A DNA stretch of 64,000 nucleotides from Pomacea canaliculata (lineage: Eukaryota > Mollusca > Gastropoda > Architaenioglossa > Ampullariidae): assembly GCF_003073045.1 (NCBI RefSeq), contig NC_037596.1, positions 11,901,950-11,965,949 of the forward strand, written 5' to 3'. Under the pieces are notes generated by a model. It saw only the letters and a list, made by a program, of their open reading frames with translations, was not told the origin of the DNA and did not search any database. Each line of letters opens with the position of its first letter. Within the stretch, counting starts at the first letter, position 1. Below, piece by piece: positions 47,782 through 58,841 of this stretch. The position numbers and the translations under genes are program-made.

Positions 47782-50700
47782 GATTGATTAATTGATTATT
47801 GATTATTGATGATGATGATGATGATGATATTGTCGCTTTTGTTCCAGCGCTACCTAGAGTCACAAATCTAACTTTTAACGGACAAGAGGGTAACGGCAGT
47901 TTTATTAGCGACGTGGGTCAAAACATCAGCATCTACTGCGCCTTTGATAAAGGAAACCCTCCCAGTATCTTTCGCCTGTTAGACAGAAATGGAGGTGAAA
48001 TAGATGTTGCTAAAGATGAAAGTCACATCATCCACTCGCTCTCGGCTGTTTCGTGTGAAGAGGACTGGCCAGTTGTTCGGTGTGAAGGAAACAGGTCTAC
48101 AGAAAATAAATCTGTATCATTGCTTATAAGATGTAAGTATAAATGAACATTGGTGAAATGTTTATACTACACAAAATTCCTATGTGAATCAAAGAGCGTA
48201 GGGTTCGGGATATATTGTAATACATCGGGATGTCGAGCAAAACTGAGATCATGGGCACATATTGACGTATCTTTCGATAGATTTTTGTAAGGCTTAATTT
48301 TTATTTGAATAAATGAATAAAACAACAACACTGAAACAGTAGTCACTACGACAACCTCTAAAATAAAAAAAATAGGCAATACGGTATAGAAGCAATAAAG
48401 TATTTCATTTGAGGCTTTGCTTTTCAGGTCCTCCCCAGTTTGCTGACGTGGCTCCAAAATTCGTGTATCCAGATGTAACTGATCACGTGATATTCAATAT
48501 CAAAGCCCACTCGACAACACTCAGTGGATGTCTGTTGACCAGAGCCTCTAAAGAAGAAAACTGGAGACAAAAAGTGAACTGTAGTCTTCATGGTATTCCG
48601 CCTAACCTGACTTTAAACATTAGTCTTCATAATGAGGTGAAGTCGATTCGAGGCAGCTGGATATTAAATGTTTCTAATGATATAGGCAGTGGAGACATCG
48701 TACTGACATTTATTACCACCTCTGGTATGTATCTCTATGTTAAATTTACCAAAATTATATAACTGTTAAGAAAATACAATGAAACGTATTTCAGAAAAAA
48801 TAGTAGTTCTAGAAAGATATGTGTATATGTGTGTCCACAAATCTTAAGTGTTACTCCGAACAGTTTTATTTATGAAACTCTAAGTATTTGACAAGACAAG
48901 GTTGCTATGTGTTATTCGCAGCAATCACTTATTCTTTTTGGTTTCTGTGAGAAAAGACAAAAATTGTAATTTAAATATTGAAGCTATAACATTGATAAAT
49001 TTACTTTGTCTCAACATTATTTTTGCTGTCACAGGGACTACTTCAAGGCTCGTTGTAATTATCAGTGTGCTATGCAGTGCTGCAGTTCTCACTGTTGCTG
49101 TACTTATTGCTGTACTTATTGCCATTCAGAGGAGCAAAAAGCAAAAAGAAGGTATGTGTTTTGTAACTTTAACTACTCGTGATGCTTCTAGGAATGTGGT
49201 GGATAAAACAACAGAGATTGCCTTTGTTGTTGCTTTTTGGCACAAATCGACATACATATCAAAGATGGTAGGGAAGATGTCGACTTGGTGTGGTCAATTT
49301 TGGCAAGACAACAAATGAGGCATTTGCATTAAAATATGTGCATTACAGGGAACGTATTACATTAGCGACAACTTTAAAAAGAAATTAAATCAGTGGTCAC
49401 CCGATGTAAATGACATTAAATACCCTATTCCAAATTTCAGACTAGGGCCAGTTGCAGATATTTTAGTCATTGCTACCCGACTTAAACTTTTCTTATGCTT
49501 TCCTGTTTCTCTCTTTCACTCTGTGAAGGATCTGAGAATGTAAAAATTTGCTAGACACAATCACTATTATAAGTTTAATAAATGTGCTTAATATGATTTT
49601 TCCTCTTGTTATTTATCAGGCAAAAGGACCAGGTATGTGTGCTTAATCTTGACAGTTAGACGTTAACTACTTTTTATGTGTATTTTGTAAATTTATGCTA
49701 AAAATAAAGAAATGCATTTGTACAAGAAAACTTTCTATATGGCAAAATATTTTGAGTGCTATCTTGGTGCTATTTGACAACTTTAATGTATAAAAGGGAT
49801 ATATGGGGGTAGACATAAGGGCATTTGTCACTCTGTTGGAGAAGGTCCTCTGTGTTGAGCTGATTTACAGTTATAAGCACTAGGTCTTCCATTACACTTT
49901 AAGCCATTTATTTTAGGTCAGTAATGCATGTTTAGCATTTGGCTATTTCCAAACTTTCAGTCAGGATCAGGGAACAATTTCAACTAAGTATCGACCAAAG
50001 GGTCAAGAAGCGGAACAGTTTCAACTAAATATCGAACTAAGGGTCAAGAAACTTCCTTAAGTAGACTTGGGAAACAATGGAATACAAGCAGGCTTCTTGA
50101 TCGGATATTCGGTTTCAGAATAGCTGAACTGAGACTTGACAAATAATACTGAGAAGGAATCGAACCGCCCTAAGGACATATGTGACCCTCAACGACGAAA
50201 TGAGTCTTAAGTCGAGCGGAACAGTTTTGTGCTAGAGGCCCCGAAAGGCGACAGGGGTCAACTTTGTGCAGTTTGACTTGAAATGGATTCCTTGGTTATT
50301 AAACTATCAGGAAATACACTGCTATGTTAAGATAAAGTTAGAAATTGACTTAAAATTAAAAATTGATTTAACGTTTTAATAGAGGTACCCTACTGCGATC
50401 CGGACCGATTTCTGCAGAAAACAGACGAAATTCAAACGCTGTTTCGATACTGTTTCCCTGTCATAACCCATCGTGTTCTACCTTGCCAGAAAGCCCGCAG
50501 TCTGTATGTTCAACGTCTTCAAAGAACGATTCAAATATATACCGATCAAATGATTTGTCTGCAAAAGTTTAGGAGTAAACAGACCCGGTCGGCCATCTCG
50601 ACACTAATATTTGTAACTGCTTTTCTCAAAATGGCCGCCACCGTACTTTCGAACTTCAAATGTTTAAAATTCAATTTTAGGACCAGAAGAACAACTTTTG

Positions 50701-53700
50701 TATCAAAAGAAAGTTCAGAACCTTTACTTTTTAAAAATATGCAATTTGCCTAATCATTTCCGACTAAAGACTAAATTTGTCGTGGAGGGTCACATTTATA
50801 TTTTCAGATTAATTACTAAGTCTTTTATCCTGATTGAGAATTTACTAAATTTACTTTGCTTTCTTTTCTTAGCTATCTTTGGCAAATAAAAAGGGGGAAA
50901 CACGTAGATGCACTGTGCAATATTAGGGCTCTTATTTACAATACTTGTTAAGTTAATCTCGTTATCAGTACATATTAAAAGATTTTCTCTCTTTTTTTAT
51001 TTATTTTTTTTTCTTATATGAGCTTACGTTGTTGAACTGTATTTTATCTATGTGTGCATGTGGAACAAGGCATGACCTTTGACATTGTATGTCGCTATCC
51101 GCCCCCTCTCTTTCCCCTTGCTTTTTTCTGTTTTTACTGAGTATCTTAATGTCTGTAATAGTTTTACAATAATGATGAACGGCTGAACAAAATCGTATTT
51201 TTATATTTAGAGTAAACTATGAAGACAAGAAAAGTAGGAATCTTATCTGATATTGTAAGACAGATAACTAGCTTCCACTCGTTCTGTCTACATAATAAGC
51301 TTTACACACCCTTGCTTGCCTTATTGGCATAAAACATAAGAAACTTAATTACTACTCCAAGAAATAACTGTTTTAACTTTCAACTTTTTAACAACTGAAT
51401 TTTAAAGGAAGAGACGTAAATCACAAAAATTATCATTAAGATTTTATAACTTGTAGACTAGGTTGTTGGACTTTAATTTTATCTTTTGTCAGGCTGTCTG
51501 CAAGCAACATGGATCACGCAAGAGAAAGTAAGTAGGTAGATTATTATAACTGCGTGGGAAGAGAGAAGTTACGAATTATTTGGAAACAACTGAATCATAA
51601 ATATCCCAGCAATTAGTGTGTGATAGTTTCTTTAAATTCTTTCATATTTTTCTTTAAGCTTATTTTTGAGTTATGCTTCTTTTGCCAAAAATAATCTGCT
51701 TGAGCTCACATGACCGCGTTTGATATGATGCTGTAGGACACGAAAAACGACAGAAATAAAATTTGAGAGACCATACATCCTGTAAAAAGTTTTAAAGGAA
51801 GCTTGATGAAATATATTTAATAAATATCATTTATCTTGTCAAAGGTATGATCGTGAACGATTTATACCAAACCATCTCAGATGGAGGGCATGTGTCTGTT
51901 GTCCCTGTGAGAAATGACAGTAACAGGAGTCCTACAAACCAAGATCTTGTATTTTTGTCGAGACCTGCTTTGACCAAACTGGATGTACCAACACTCCCTC
52001 TTCACTCAGAACCCAGTCCTGGCCAGTGTAATGAAGGAGAAACCATGCCTACAAGTAGGAAACTTTAGAACTACTCTCATTAGTCTTTAAATTGTAGATG
52101 GAGTCGTCATGCATATCTTTATTGATATAATTGTACACTTATTGGCATTTTATTTTATAATCGTCTTTAGCTTCTACTGCGATGATTGCGTCTGAGCATA
52201 ACTTCGTAATTGTCTAAGTTAACGTAAAAGTATCTTATTTTTTAATATTTTTTAAAATTTCTTTTATCAGCTCCTGACCACGTGGCATACAGCGACACCT
52301 ACGTCGTAGCCGCAGATGTTCGTAAAAAAAAGAAACTAAAGAAAAATGGTGAGGGTGTAGTAACTTGGATCAAATAAATAAGAGACAAGTAGCAAAGATC
52401 ACTGATTCTTCTTTCCAAAACTTATTTTCTTTCTTTAACTGTAGTTACAATTGTTTTTTTTTGGTGAGTTTCTCTATTCTTGATTTTTCAGGACTTTTCA
52501 AACGCGATATGTTGTGACCACGTACAAAATCGCTAATTCACAAAATCCAGTAGGGAATCGCGTTAGAGAAAATGAAAACAAAGAAATTGAGATTTAAGTA
52601 AGAAAACTGGTTTTCAGAAAGAAAATGACAGAAAGACAAACATAAATATGGGTAATACTGAAATTTAGGATGTGAAACTGATAAATGAGTTCTTTTTTAA
52701 CGATGCTACATGACATCTTGTAACTCAGATATTTCGCCACATGGAACAAACACAAGTACCTATGTCTCCATTCGTGATGTACAGGGGAAAAAGCGACTGA
52801 AGAAACATGGTGAGATCATAGAGAAAGTTTTCATAATTGTTTCATAACAGTATTCAGAGTTCTCGGATGAAAAATTTTCAGTCATTTCATAGTTAACCAT
52901 TTCTCAGAATATACGGTTATGTGCCATGACAATATATATATATAGACGATTATACTGAGTCATTGGATGGTTTCATTTTGGTGATTTAAGCAATTAAACG
53001 ATTGTATGTTTCAGGAAAACTTTTGATTGTAACCTTGACTCCTGTCAAGATGTTTCTTTAGAAGTGCACCATATTTTAACATGTATACGATTGTTTCCCT
53101 GTTTGGCTCTGTGAATTATCTTGAAATTAATATATTGATGAACCTTCCTTGTATTTTTCTATATGATATATTCGGTTTCCCTATCATTCGCTTTTCAAGC
53201 GGATGAAGGAAACATCTGTTTCCTTTGATCGAAGCTTTGAAACTCGATTTCTGACTGTCCGGTTAGGTTAAAAAGTGGATTATGATTGTTTCTCATAAAA
53301 CACTATCAGTGTACTGCAAACGAACAGAGCATCAATAGCAGTCCTTTTATGGCTTCAGTCGTCATTAGTGCAGTTTTGGATAACTAAATATCAAATAAAA
53401 TCACTAATTACATTATTAAAGAGTAAAGAAGTAGAATTTACAGCTACAATATTTTCTGTCACATAAAAAAAATTATAAAAGAGGAAAAACGTGGTGTTAA
53501 CTACTGTCAAAAGGTCTGTTGTAAGTTGAGGAATATATTGTAATGGACAATTACATGCTGTAATATTACGACAGTAATTATTTCTATCTCAATCTTTCAC
53601 AGACTGTGAAAGTCCTGATGATGAACTCTCTGGGAACATCGCCTCCACAATGGCGATGGTAAGTTTCCAGCTAAATCCACAGCACAAAGGATAACAATAT

Positions 53701-54269
53701 TAAGTACATCCTGACTGCCGACCGCATGTGTCACATACTACATAAGCTGTTCAGTTCAGTAAAACACAATAGATTGATAGCCCTTACATTTAAAATTTTC
53801 AATAATAAAACCCCTGAAATTTTGAGAGTTTTTATTTATAGTTATTTCACAAAACCTTCAGAGAAAGAAGAATTGTTGAAGTTTTCTTGTTACGGTTTTG
53901 AGTAAGAAGTTCGATCTACGAAACCTTGACCGACATATTCTCTGTATTCTTTGGAAAATATAATATTTATAATGTCTTTGGAGGAACATAGTACATATAT
54001 TTTGCATCTGTTGCACTCAATTAATCTTGTATTAATGTCAAAATAACATGTAGCTAAGAATTGTGAAAAGCCTGAAGTTTCTGATTCCTTTATCATTCAT
54101 GTTGCAGGAGGAGGAACCTACCTCTCGTGGCAAGAATACAAAGGAACTGATATACGGAGACTTAGACTTCTCACATGTGACAGGGACGGACATCATCTGT
54201 GATTCTTATGGAGAGACAGAATACACGGACATCAACCACACCGCCATCGCCCCATCACATCCACATTGA
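41727..54269 (+). CDS. Gene C: three-Ig inhibitory-type receptor with ITIM, ITIM and ITSM
   Basis: Twelve exons join in one frame of 590 codons: 41727-41808, 46642-46998, 47848-48132, 48428-48724, 49035-49151, 49620-49632, 51493-51527, 51845-52054, 52271-52348, 52729-52809, 53603-53658, 54108-54269. Every intron phase closes. Residues 1-23 are a signal peptide ending AYA. About 28-146, 147-241 and 242-340 are Ig-like exons with paired cysteines and about 15 N-glycosylation sequons. About 347-373 is the membrane span, followed by QRSKKQK. The tail (380-590) has Y403 (DLYQTI), Y503 in STYVSI (ITIM), Y553 in LIYGDL (ITIM) and Y576 in TEYTDI (ITSM-type). Known biology: such motifs bind SHP-1/SHP-2 or SAP-type SH2 proteins. 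Ligand and cell type are unknown. The stop is a TGA replacing a codon of B, with 25 open codons after it. LINE copy 2 sits in intron 1 in the sense direction. Confidence 0.8.
42455..46072 (+). mobile_element. LINE copy 2: near full-length I-group LINE in gene C intron 1
   Basis: The N-terminal endonuclease begins with LNILQWNAEGVYN near 42500. The element continues through reverse transcriptase (IDMEKPS-like region, YADD equivalent near 44440) and ends with an RNase H region (TDGSAEQA near 45310, WIPSHCG...NEAADTLAK near 45600-45655) and a stop at 46043-46045, then a (GAA)n tail. The endonuclease-RT-RNase H order places it in the I group of LINEs. The sequence is close to copy 1 but carries a single-base deletion roughly every 40 nt, so the reading frame jumps constantly. 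It lies in the same direction as gene C. Confidence 0.85.
46642..46998 (+). CDS. Gene C exon 2, Ig-like domain 1
   Basis: Acceptor TTTTTCAG, donor GTTAGT, 357 nt, phase 1-1. It has six N-glycosylation sequons and several cysteines (CIKQ, GCET, RCDV, LRCV, TTC), more than a plain Ig fold. The domain call rests on length, phase and context. Confidence 0.7.
47742..47829. repeat. (GAT)n microsatellite beside gene C exon 3
   Basis: GAT repeats with interspersed TGATT units end 18 nt before exon 3, so the branch-point region must lie in or next to the repeat. Confidence 0.85.
47848..48132 (+). CDS. Gene C exon 3, Ig-like domain 2
   Basis: Acceptor TTGTTCCAG, donor GTAAGT, 285 nt, phase 1-1. VGQNISIYCAF starts the B strand and a cysteine in VVRCEGN closes the fold, the usual C2-type pattern. 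Five sequons. Confidence 0.8.
48428..48724 (+). CDS. Gene C exon 4, Ig-like domain 3
   Basis: Acceptor CTTTTCAG, donor GTATGT, 297 nt, phase 1-1. It ends in a GSWILNVSNDIGSGD stretch typical of an Ig F-G hairpin, but the usual Tyr before the Cys is missing. Four sequons. Confidence 0.7.
49035..49151 (+). CDS. Gene C exon 5, transmembrane segment
   Basis: Acceptor GTCACAG, donor GTATGT, 117 nt, phase 1-1. It encodes LVVIISVLCSAAVLTVAVL and a further hydrophobic stretch, then QRSKKQKE as stop-transfer. No charged residue inside the span, so no obvious adaptor pairing. Confidence 0.85.
49620..49632 (+). CDS. Gene C exon 6, 13-nt microexon
   Basis: GCAAAAGGACCAG lies between TTTATCAG and GTATGT. 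It starts in phase 1 and ends in phase 2, and is the only join that makes exon 5 and exon 7 share a frame. The gene B copy (6045-6057) differs at one base and keeps both splice sites. Confidence 0.75.
50181..50794. mobile_element. MITE in gene C intron 6 (614 bp)
   Basis: Terminal inverted repeats begin TGTGACCCTCAACGACGAAA and TGTGACCCTCCACGACAAAT (28 of 33 positions match). The gene B paralog has an empty site near 6546, so both ends are fixed by comparison. No clear target duplication beyond A/T bases. No coding capacity. Confidence 0.8.
51493..51527 (+). CDS. Gene C exon 7, 35 nt
   Basis: Acceptor TTGTCAG, donor GTAAGT. It starts in phase 2 and ends in phase 1. The B copy (7275-7309) is also 35 nt. 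Confidence 0.7.
51845..52054 (+). CDS. Gene C exon 8, juxtamembrane tail
   Basis: Acceptor GTCAAAG, donor GTAGGA, 210 nt, phase 1-1. It has one tyrosine in NDLYQTIS, followed by a Ser/Pro-rich stretch. Confidence 0.7.
52271..52348 (+). CDS. Gene C exon 9, DTYV cassette
   Basis: Acceptor TTTATCAG, donor GTGAGG, 78 nt, phase 1-1. It encodes AYSDTYVVAADVRKKKK. It is a paralog of exon 10 and of the A exon at 56-133. Confidence 0.7.
52729..52809 (+). CDS. Gene C exon 10, STYVSI ITIM cassette
   Basis: Acceptor AACTCAG, donor GTGAGA, 81 nt, phase 1-1. STYVSI fits the ITIM consensus S/I/V/L-x-Y-x-x-I/V/L. The basic end (KKRLKK) resembles exon 9. Confidence 0.7.
53603..53658 (+). CDS. Gene C exon 11, 56 nt
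   Basis: Acceptor TTTCACAG, donor GTAAGT, phase 1 to 0. Acidic (SPDDEL), no tyrosine. Confidence 0.7.
54108..54269 (+). CDS. Gene C terminal exon with ITIM and ITSM
   Basis: Acceptor GTTGCAG, 53 codons, TGA at 54267-54269. It contains LIYGDLDFSH and GETEYTDINHTAI. The same frame stays open beyond the TGA until TAG at 54345-54347 and stays similar to gene B. Confidence 0.8.
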   Translation, partial: EEEPTSRGKNTKELIYGDLDFSHVTGTDIICDSYGETEYTDINHTAIAPSHPH

Positions 54270-54347
54270 GACTACAAAACGAAGAAAACGGACAAAAAAG
54301 AGTGTCCAGAAAAGGTGTTTTTAAAGGAGGATAGTGTGAACAAGTAG
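54270..54347 (+). other. Relic of the lost C-terminal tail of gene C
   Basis: 26 codons including TAG, in frame with the exon and similar to the end of the gene B protein (DYK...KKTDKKEC...KVF...KED). Confidence 0.7.
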
Positions 54348-55350
54348 AAGAAGAATCAAACATTTTAATAGATTTTTCTCTTCGTATGGACATAGAAAAT
54401 AAGATAGCCTCTAATGAAATGATAATGTATTGATTATCGTAATACAAAAATTACTCTACATCAAAATTTCTTATTAAGTGAATAATTTATTATTTACATT
54501 CTTACTTTAAAAAGGCATTCAGTAACAAACTTATCTAAATAAATATACATATACAACCAGCAGTGTTCACAAATTATTACCTCTTTCATCGAAGTAATAT
54601 CCCGTATTTCACGAAAAGTATTCCAGCTTTTCATTAAAAGACTGAATAACAAATAACATCGGAATAAGTTGCAGTCTGGTAAGCGAAATCCCACAGGAAA
54701 CTGGCAAGTGGATGTACATAAGGAACGTCAACAAACATGTTTATCTGAAACGGTGTATAAACTGTGTTGGGGTGTATGAGAGAGGGATGAGGGATGATAC
54801 ACCTAAATAATCTTATTTCCTCACAGGAGGAAATGATTGTAAAAATCTGTATGAATCCTTCCTTTTTTAGTTTCATTTTTATTACTTTTTGAGGAGCTTT
54901 TTTAATTAAGGCTTAGATATTTTTTTTCTAAAAATTTTTGGATTTACGATGTACATTTGTATATAAATATATTTTGATGCATGTACGGAAAAAACTTCTT
55001 TTTTGCATGCTGTTCACACACTAAAGTGCTTCAAATTCAATGAATGTTATTCCTTCCCTAGAAAGTCATTGAAAACAAACATAAAAATTTTGGGTAGTTT
55101 CACTTTCAAACGTGAGAACAATGTATGCGGCGTATCGTTTGTCGTGTAGGCAGTTGTTTTATTTTCTTCATTTTTCCGTCACTATCTCGCTCGTCGTTTT
55201 ATTTCAATGTGTCCATGGTTGACATTTAAGAAAGTTTTGTTTATTGACAATTAAGAAAGTACATGTCTTGAAGAAATAATCCTAAAGTTATTTTGTCTTT
55301 TCTCGCTATCTTGGGATATATTCGCATTTTTGTAGTTTTCTTTTCCCTTT

Positions 55351-55356
55351 AATAAA
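55351..55356 (+). terminator. Poly(A) signal of gene C
   Basis: AATAAA at the homologous position in both B and C copies. Confidence 0.4.
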
Positions 55357-56247
55357 AGTTGGGTAACACCCTCATGCGTTTTCTTCTAGTTTTGTACTAT
55401 TGTACAGGCAGGACATGTCTTAACTCTTCCTTATTTTCCAGAACAGATGAAAGTTAATTTTTAGAAAGTGTGATAGGAGGTAACGATTTTGCACCGCAGT
55501 CAGCAGCTCTAGTCAAAGTGTATACTCCTTCCATACATGTGCACAGTTCTGGTAAACAGTCAACGTGCTTATGTTTGAAAATAAATTTTCCTTTTTTTTT
55601 TTCCTTTTTTGACATGCTTTTATAGGTAGTAGATGCAGACAGGTAGGAAAAACCCTTGTATTCTGCTTGAATTAAAGACTTTTAAACACAGTTTTGTAAA
55701 ACTTGTACTTTCTGTTTGTCTGTCTGTCACTTCCTGGTATATTATCATCATAAGTATTAAACAGGGACAAACGGAAGATATAGTGGCACAGGATGAAAGC
55801 TAAAAGAAAACTGGCTAGTTTGAAGATTTACACAAAAACATAACAATGGAGTTACAAATTATTTGAGCCTTTGGTCAAGACTTTAGTGCATTAGAGAACT
55901 AGTGCGTGGGAAACAGGATATTAAAGGGAACCTACTTTCAGTTCTCCGCCTATCTTCAGTTATTAGGTAGAAGTAAAAATCCATCCTTTAGAATATGCTG
56001 CTTTGTGATTATAGAGCTGATTCGAAACTAGGTTAAAAAAACACAATAATGTAACCAAAGTAGAATTCAATTGTTTATAGTTTCTGACTAAGGAATAAGA
56101 CAGATTTGTGTTCTCTTTGAGGTTTTTCCCAGAAAGAGGGGAGGAAAGTAGGTTATTGTTGATTGTCTGATTAGCGTTTGGTAGAAATTAGGAGCTTATG
56201 GTATGAAGGAAACACTTAAGGGTGTGTCGATAGTTCAATCGTTCCCT

Positions 56248-58635
56248 TTTTGGAACCGGGTGGTCGAGTCGCAAGTACGAGTCGTCAGTACTCTGGTGGA
56301 TCAATATCAGAGGCCAAAAACAAAAATCTGGATGGCAATGATACTCTTATATTGTGAAGGCCTCGGCCAATAAAGTTTTTATATTGAAAGGAGTATTAAG
56401 CGAATATCGTGAGAACTTTTCAAATTCACGAAGATTTTGGACTGCGCTCTTCCAAATCGTAAATAATGCACTCGATAGACTTTCAACAATACTTTTCAAA
56501 ACTTGACGACATCAATAAACTAACATTTTTGTTTATTACAATACCAAGACTAGGAATGTCTACTGTTTTTGATAAAAGAGATAAGAACCAGATTAGAGTT
56601 CTAGAATTCCACAAAACTATATAGTAATAAAAATGAATAGTATACTACTATAAATATTTTATTGGAAAGATGTCTTCTATATTTTCCTGATCAAGAACAT
56701 AAAATACACTCAGCAGTAAGATGTTCAGAACTTTTTACTCTCTTTTGATCATAAATAAACGAAAAGCCTGGAATAGCATGTGGAGGATCAAGGAAACCGT
56801 AAAGAGTTAATTCAAGTAAGATAAAAAAAGTACTTACACATTAACACGCAGATCTGATGATTATATGGAACTTGTCTGGTTAGTAAGTTGAGACTAAAGC
56901 CGTTTCCTTTGTGAATGCTATTTGAACTTTCACTCATGACACAAGCCAGATGGGGAGACCTATATTTGGTCAGTCTTGACAGTTCGTTTCAAACTGGAAA
57001 CAGCTATGGTACAATTATTTTATAGCTGATGTGATTGTTGGTCTTCTTCCTTGATAATATATTTATTGTTCTAATTTTAAAAAAAAGTTTCCCTCTGAGA
57101 ATATTACTTTACTCATTCTCATTTTGATGGCTCCACCTCTAGGTAAGCATAACTTGGGGGTAGCTTTATGTCAATCACAATACTAGGATCCAATGAAAAC
57201 CTAGCATCAACATGTATCAACTGATGATAATGATGACTAATGAATAGTTTTCTACCAATGAGGTTCGCCAGTTGGCTGTTGCATTCATTATAATTTTAAG
57301 CATTTTGAGACACTCAGAAAGCTGGATATGTACTCAAAGTGTCGACAAAAAATAAAGTCTTTTCATCCAATGGATATTTTGTTACAAAAAAAAAAATTCC
57401 AAAGAAAATTTTTTCTCCTCCAACCATTTGGCGTCGACCTCCCTTCAAGATAACTTGAAGGACAGTCGGAGAGTGTCGTGTCGGGTCACATGACCATACC
57501 AAGCAAACTTGCACTCCTTCACAATTAACACGAAGGGGTTCCTGATGACCGACGAATGTTACGGACGTCGTATACATAATGTTATTTGTTTTATTAACCC
57601 TGCACCACATCCAAGGAGCATCCGCTTTAGACACATGTTCTCGAATGCCTGAAGGACGTGGGATGAATATGAACATGGAAACTTGCATGTGATGGTTGTG
57701 AAGTTGTTTTTTTTCTTTTTGCATGGTGTTCTCCAAAAGTAGATTTGTTCAGTTCCTTATGGATGTTTTAAAACCACGTTAGAGAATTCATGTGAAAGTC
57801 TTACAGTCATTGCTTATATTCCGGCCATTTTTCTTGTATCACTGAGGAATACGAGCTCTCCATGTTATAGAGCTTTAGTCCTTGATAATGTATGACCTGA
57901 TCCACTCCACACTAAACTTTAGACATGATGACGCATAAGACTTTGGGTTCTAGCTTATTTTGTGATATCTGACAAACATATCCATACACATCAAAACAAC
58001 AAACAGCTAGAAAGAAAACTTGAACTAAATCGTTTGCACTATACGTGTTCTAATATGATCGAAGCTGTCCAACCCCATAATTATATTAATGTTTTAAACA
58101 CAGCGGTATATAGATCTACTCATATAGATTCACTCACTAAATTGTGAAGACATACCTTTATATAGTAAATTATGATAATCTTAATAATATGAGTCTAAAG
58201 GTATTTTCTGACAGTGGCGGTTACAAAATCCTTGCCAAATATTGAGGCATACTCCTTCCTCTCTGGCATCTCTTGTCCTCGATAAGCCCGAATTGATATT
58301 TCTTTTTGTTTTCCCCTCTCTTACCCTCGTTAAAGATCCCTTGAGACTGACTTAGGATACATATCTAAAAAAAACTGTTAGACCAGCTTTTATACATCAA
58401 ACTGTTGCTGCCTTTACCTTCTCTTGAAAGTTAGGTGCGCATGTGCTTTAGGACAAGTGTGTTTTTTGGGATATGTTTTAGTAAAAGGCTAATTTCATTC
58501 TCTTTGAGCCATTTAACACTTTTAAATATCTACAGCGTATCTATCCTTTCGAAATTTGAAGGTTCTTGCCATCAGCAACTAATGTCAGACAGTGGCTGAA
58601 GAAGCTTATCGTTATCATCATCTCAACTTCTTGCT
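56248..58635. other. Stretch absent from the B copy, left part
   Basis: No gene recognised except the doubtful exon at 57439-57648. A TGTGAAGGCCTCGGCCAAT-like piece near 56355 resembles one at 17926-17943, suggesting a dispersed repeat. Confidence 0.4.
57439..57648 (-). CDS. Candidate orphan exon, Cys-containing (uncertain)
   Basis: It lies inside an open minus-strand frame at 57314-57736. A pyrimidine-rich acceptor (CGTCCTTCAG) and a possible donor give 210 nt in phase 1-1, like the receptor exons here. It has four cysteines and one NKT sequon. The donor (GTCGAC) is poor and no neighbouring exon was found, so it may be a relic or chance. Confidence 0.25.
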
Positions 58636-58643
58636 GTCTAAGG

Positions 58644-58841
58644 CAGACCTGGGCAAAGGCCGGCCCGCGGGCCGGATCCGGTCCGCCTCCTGTCTCTGAC
58701 CGGCCCGCCTGCTGGCCCACCCGCCAGTATATATACTATATGTACAGTATTGGGTAAAACTGAGTTAACTATTAGTCCAGCCCTCTAAAACCATCCCAAT
58801 GTCTCATGCGGCCCCTTGGGAAAATTAATTGTCCACCCCTG
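58644..58841. mobile_element. hAT-type MITE (198 bp)
   Basis: Ends are CAGACCTGGGCAA and, in reverse from the right, CAGGGGTGGACAA. A perfect 8-bp duplication GTCTAAGG lies at 58636-58643 and 58842-58849. The element contains runs of GGCCGGCCCGC. Confidence 0.85.

Noticed and set aside
53890..54096. Minus-strand frames at 53890-54096 and 11077-11364 shared by copies B and C
   Set aside because: They lie antisense to the last intron and exon edge; similarity is due to segmental duplication and the frames are not kept at equal length.
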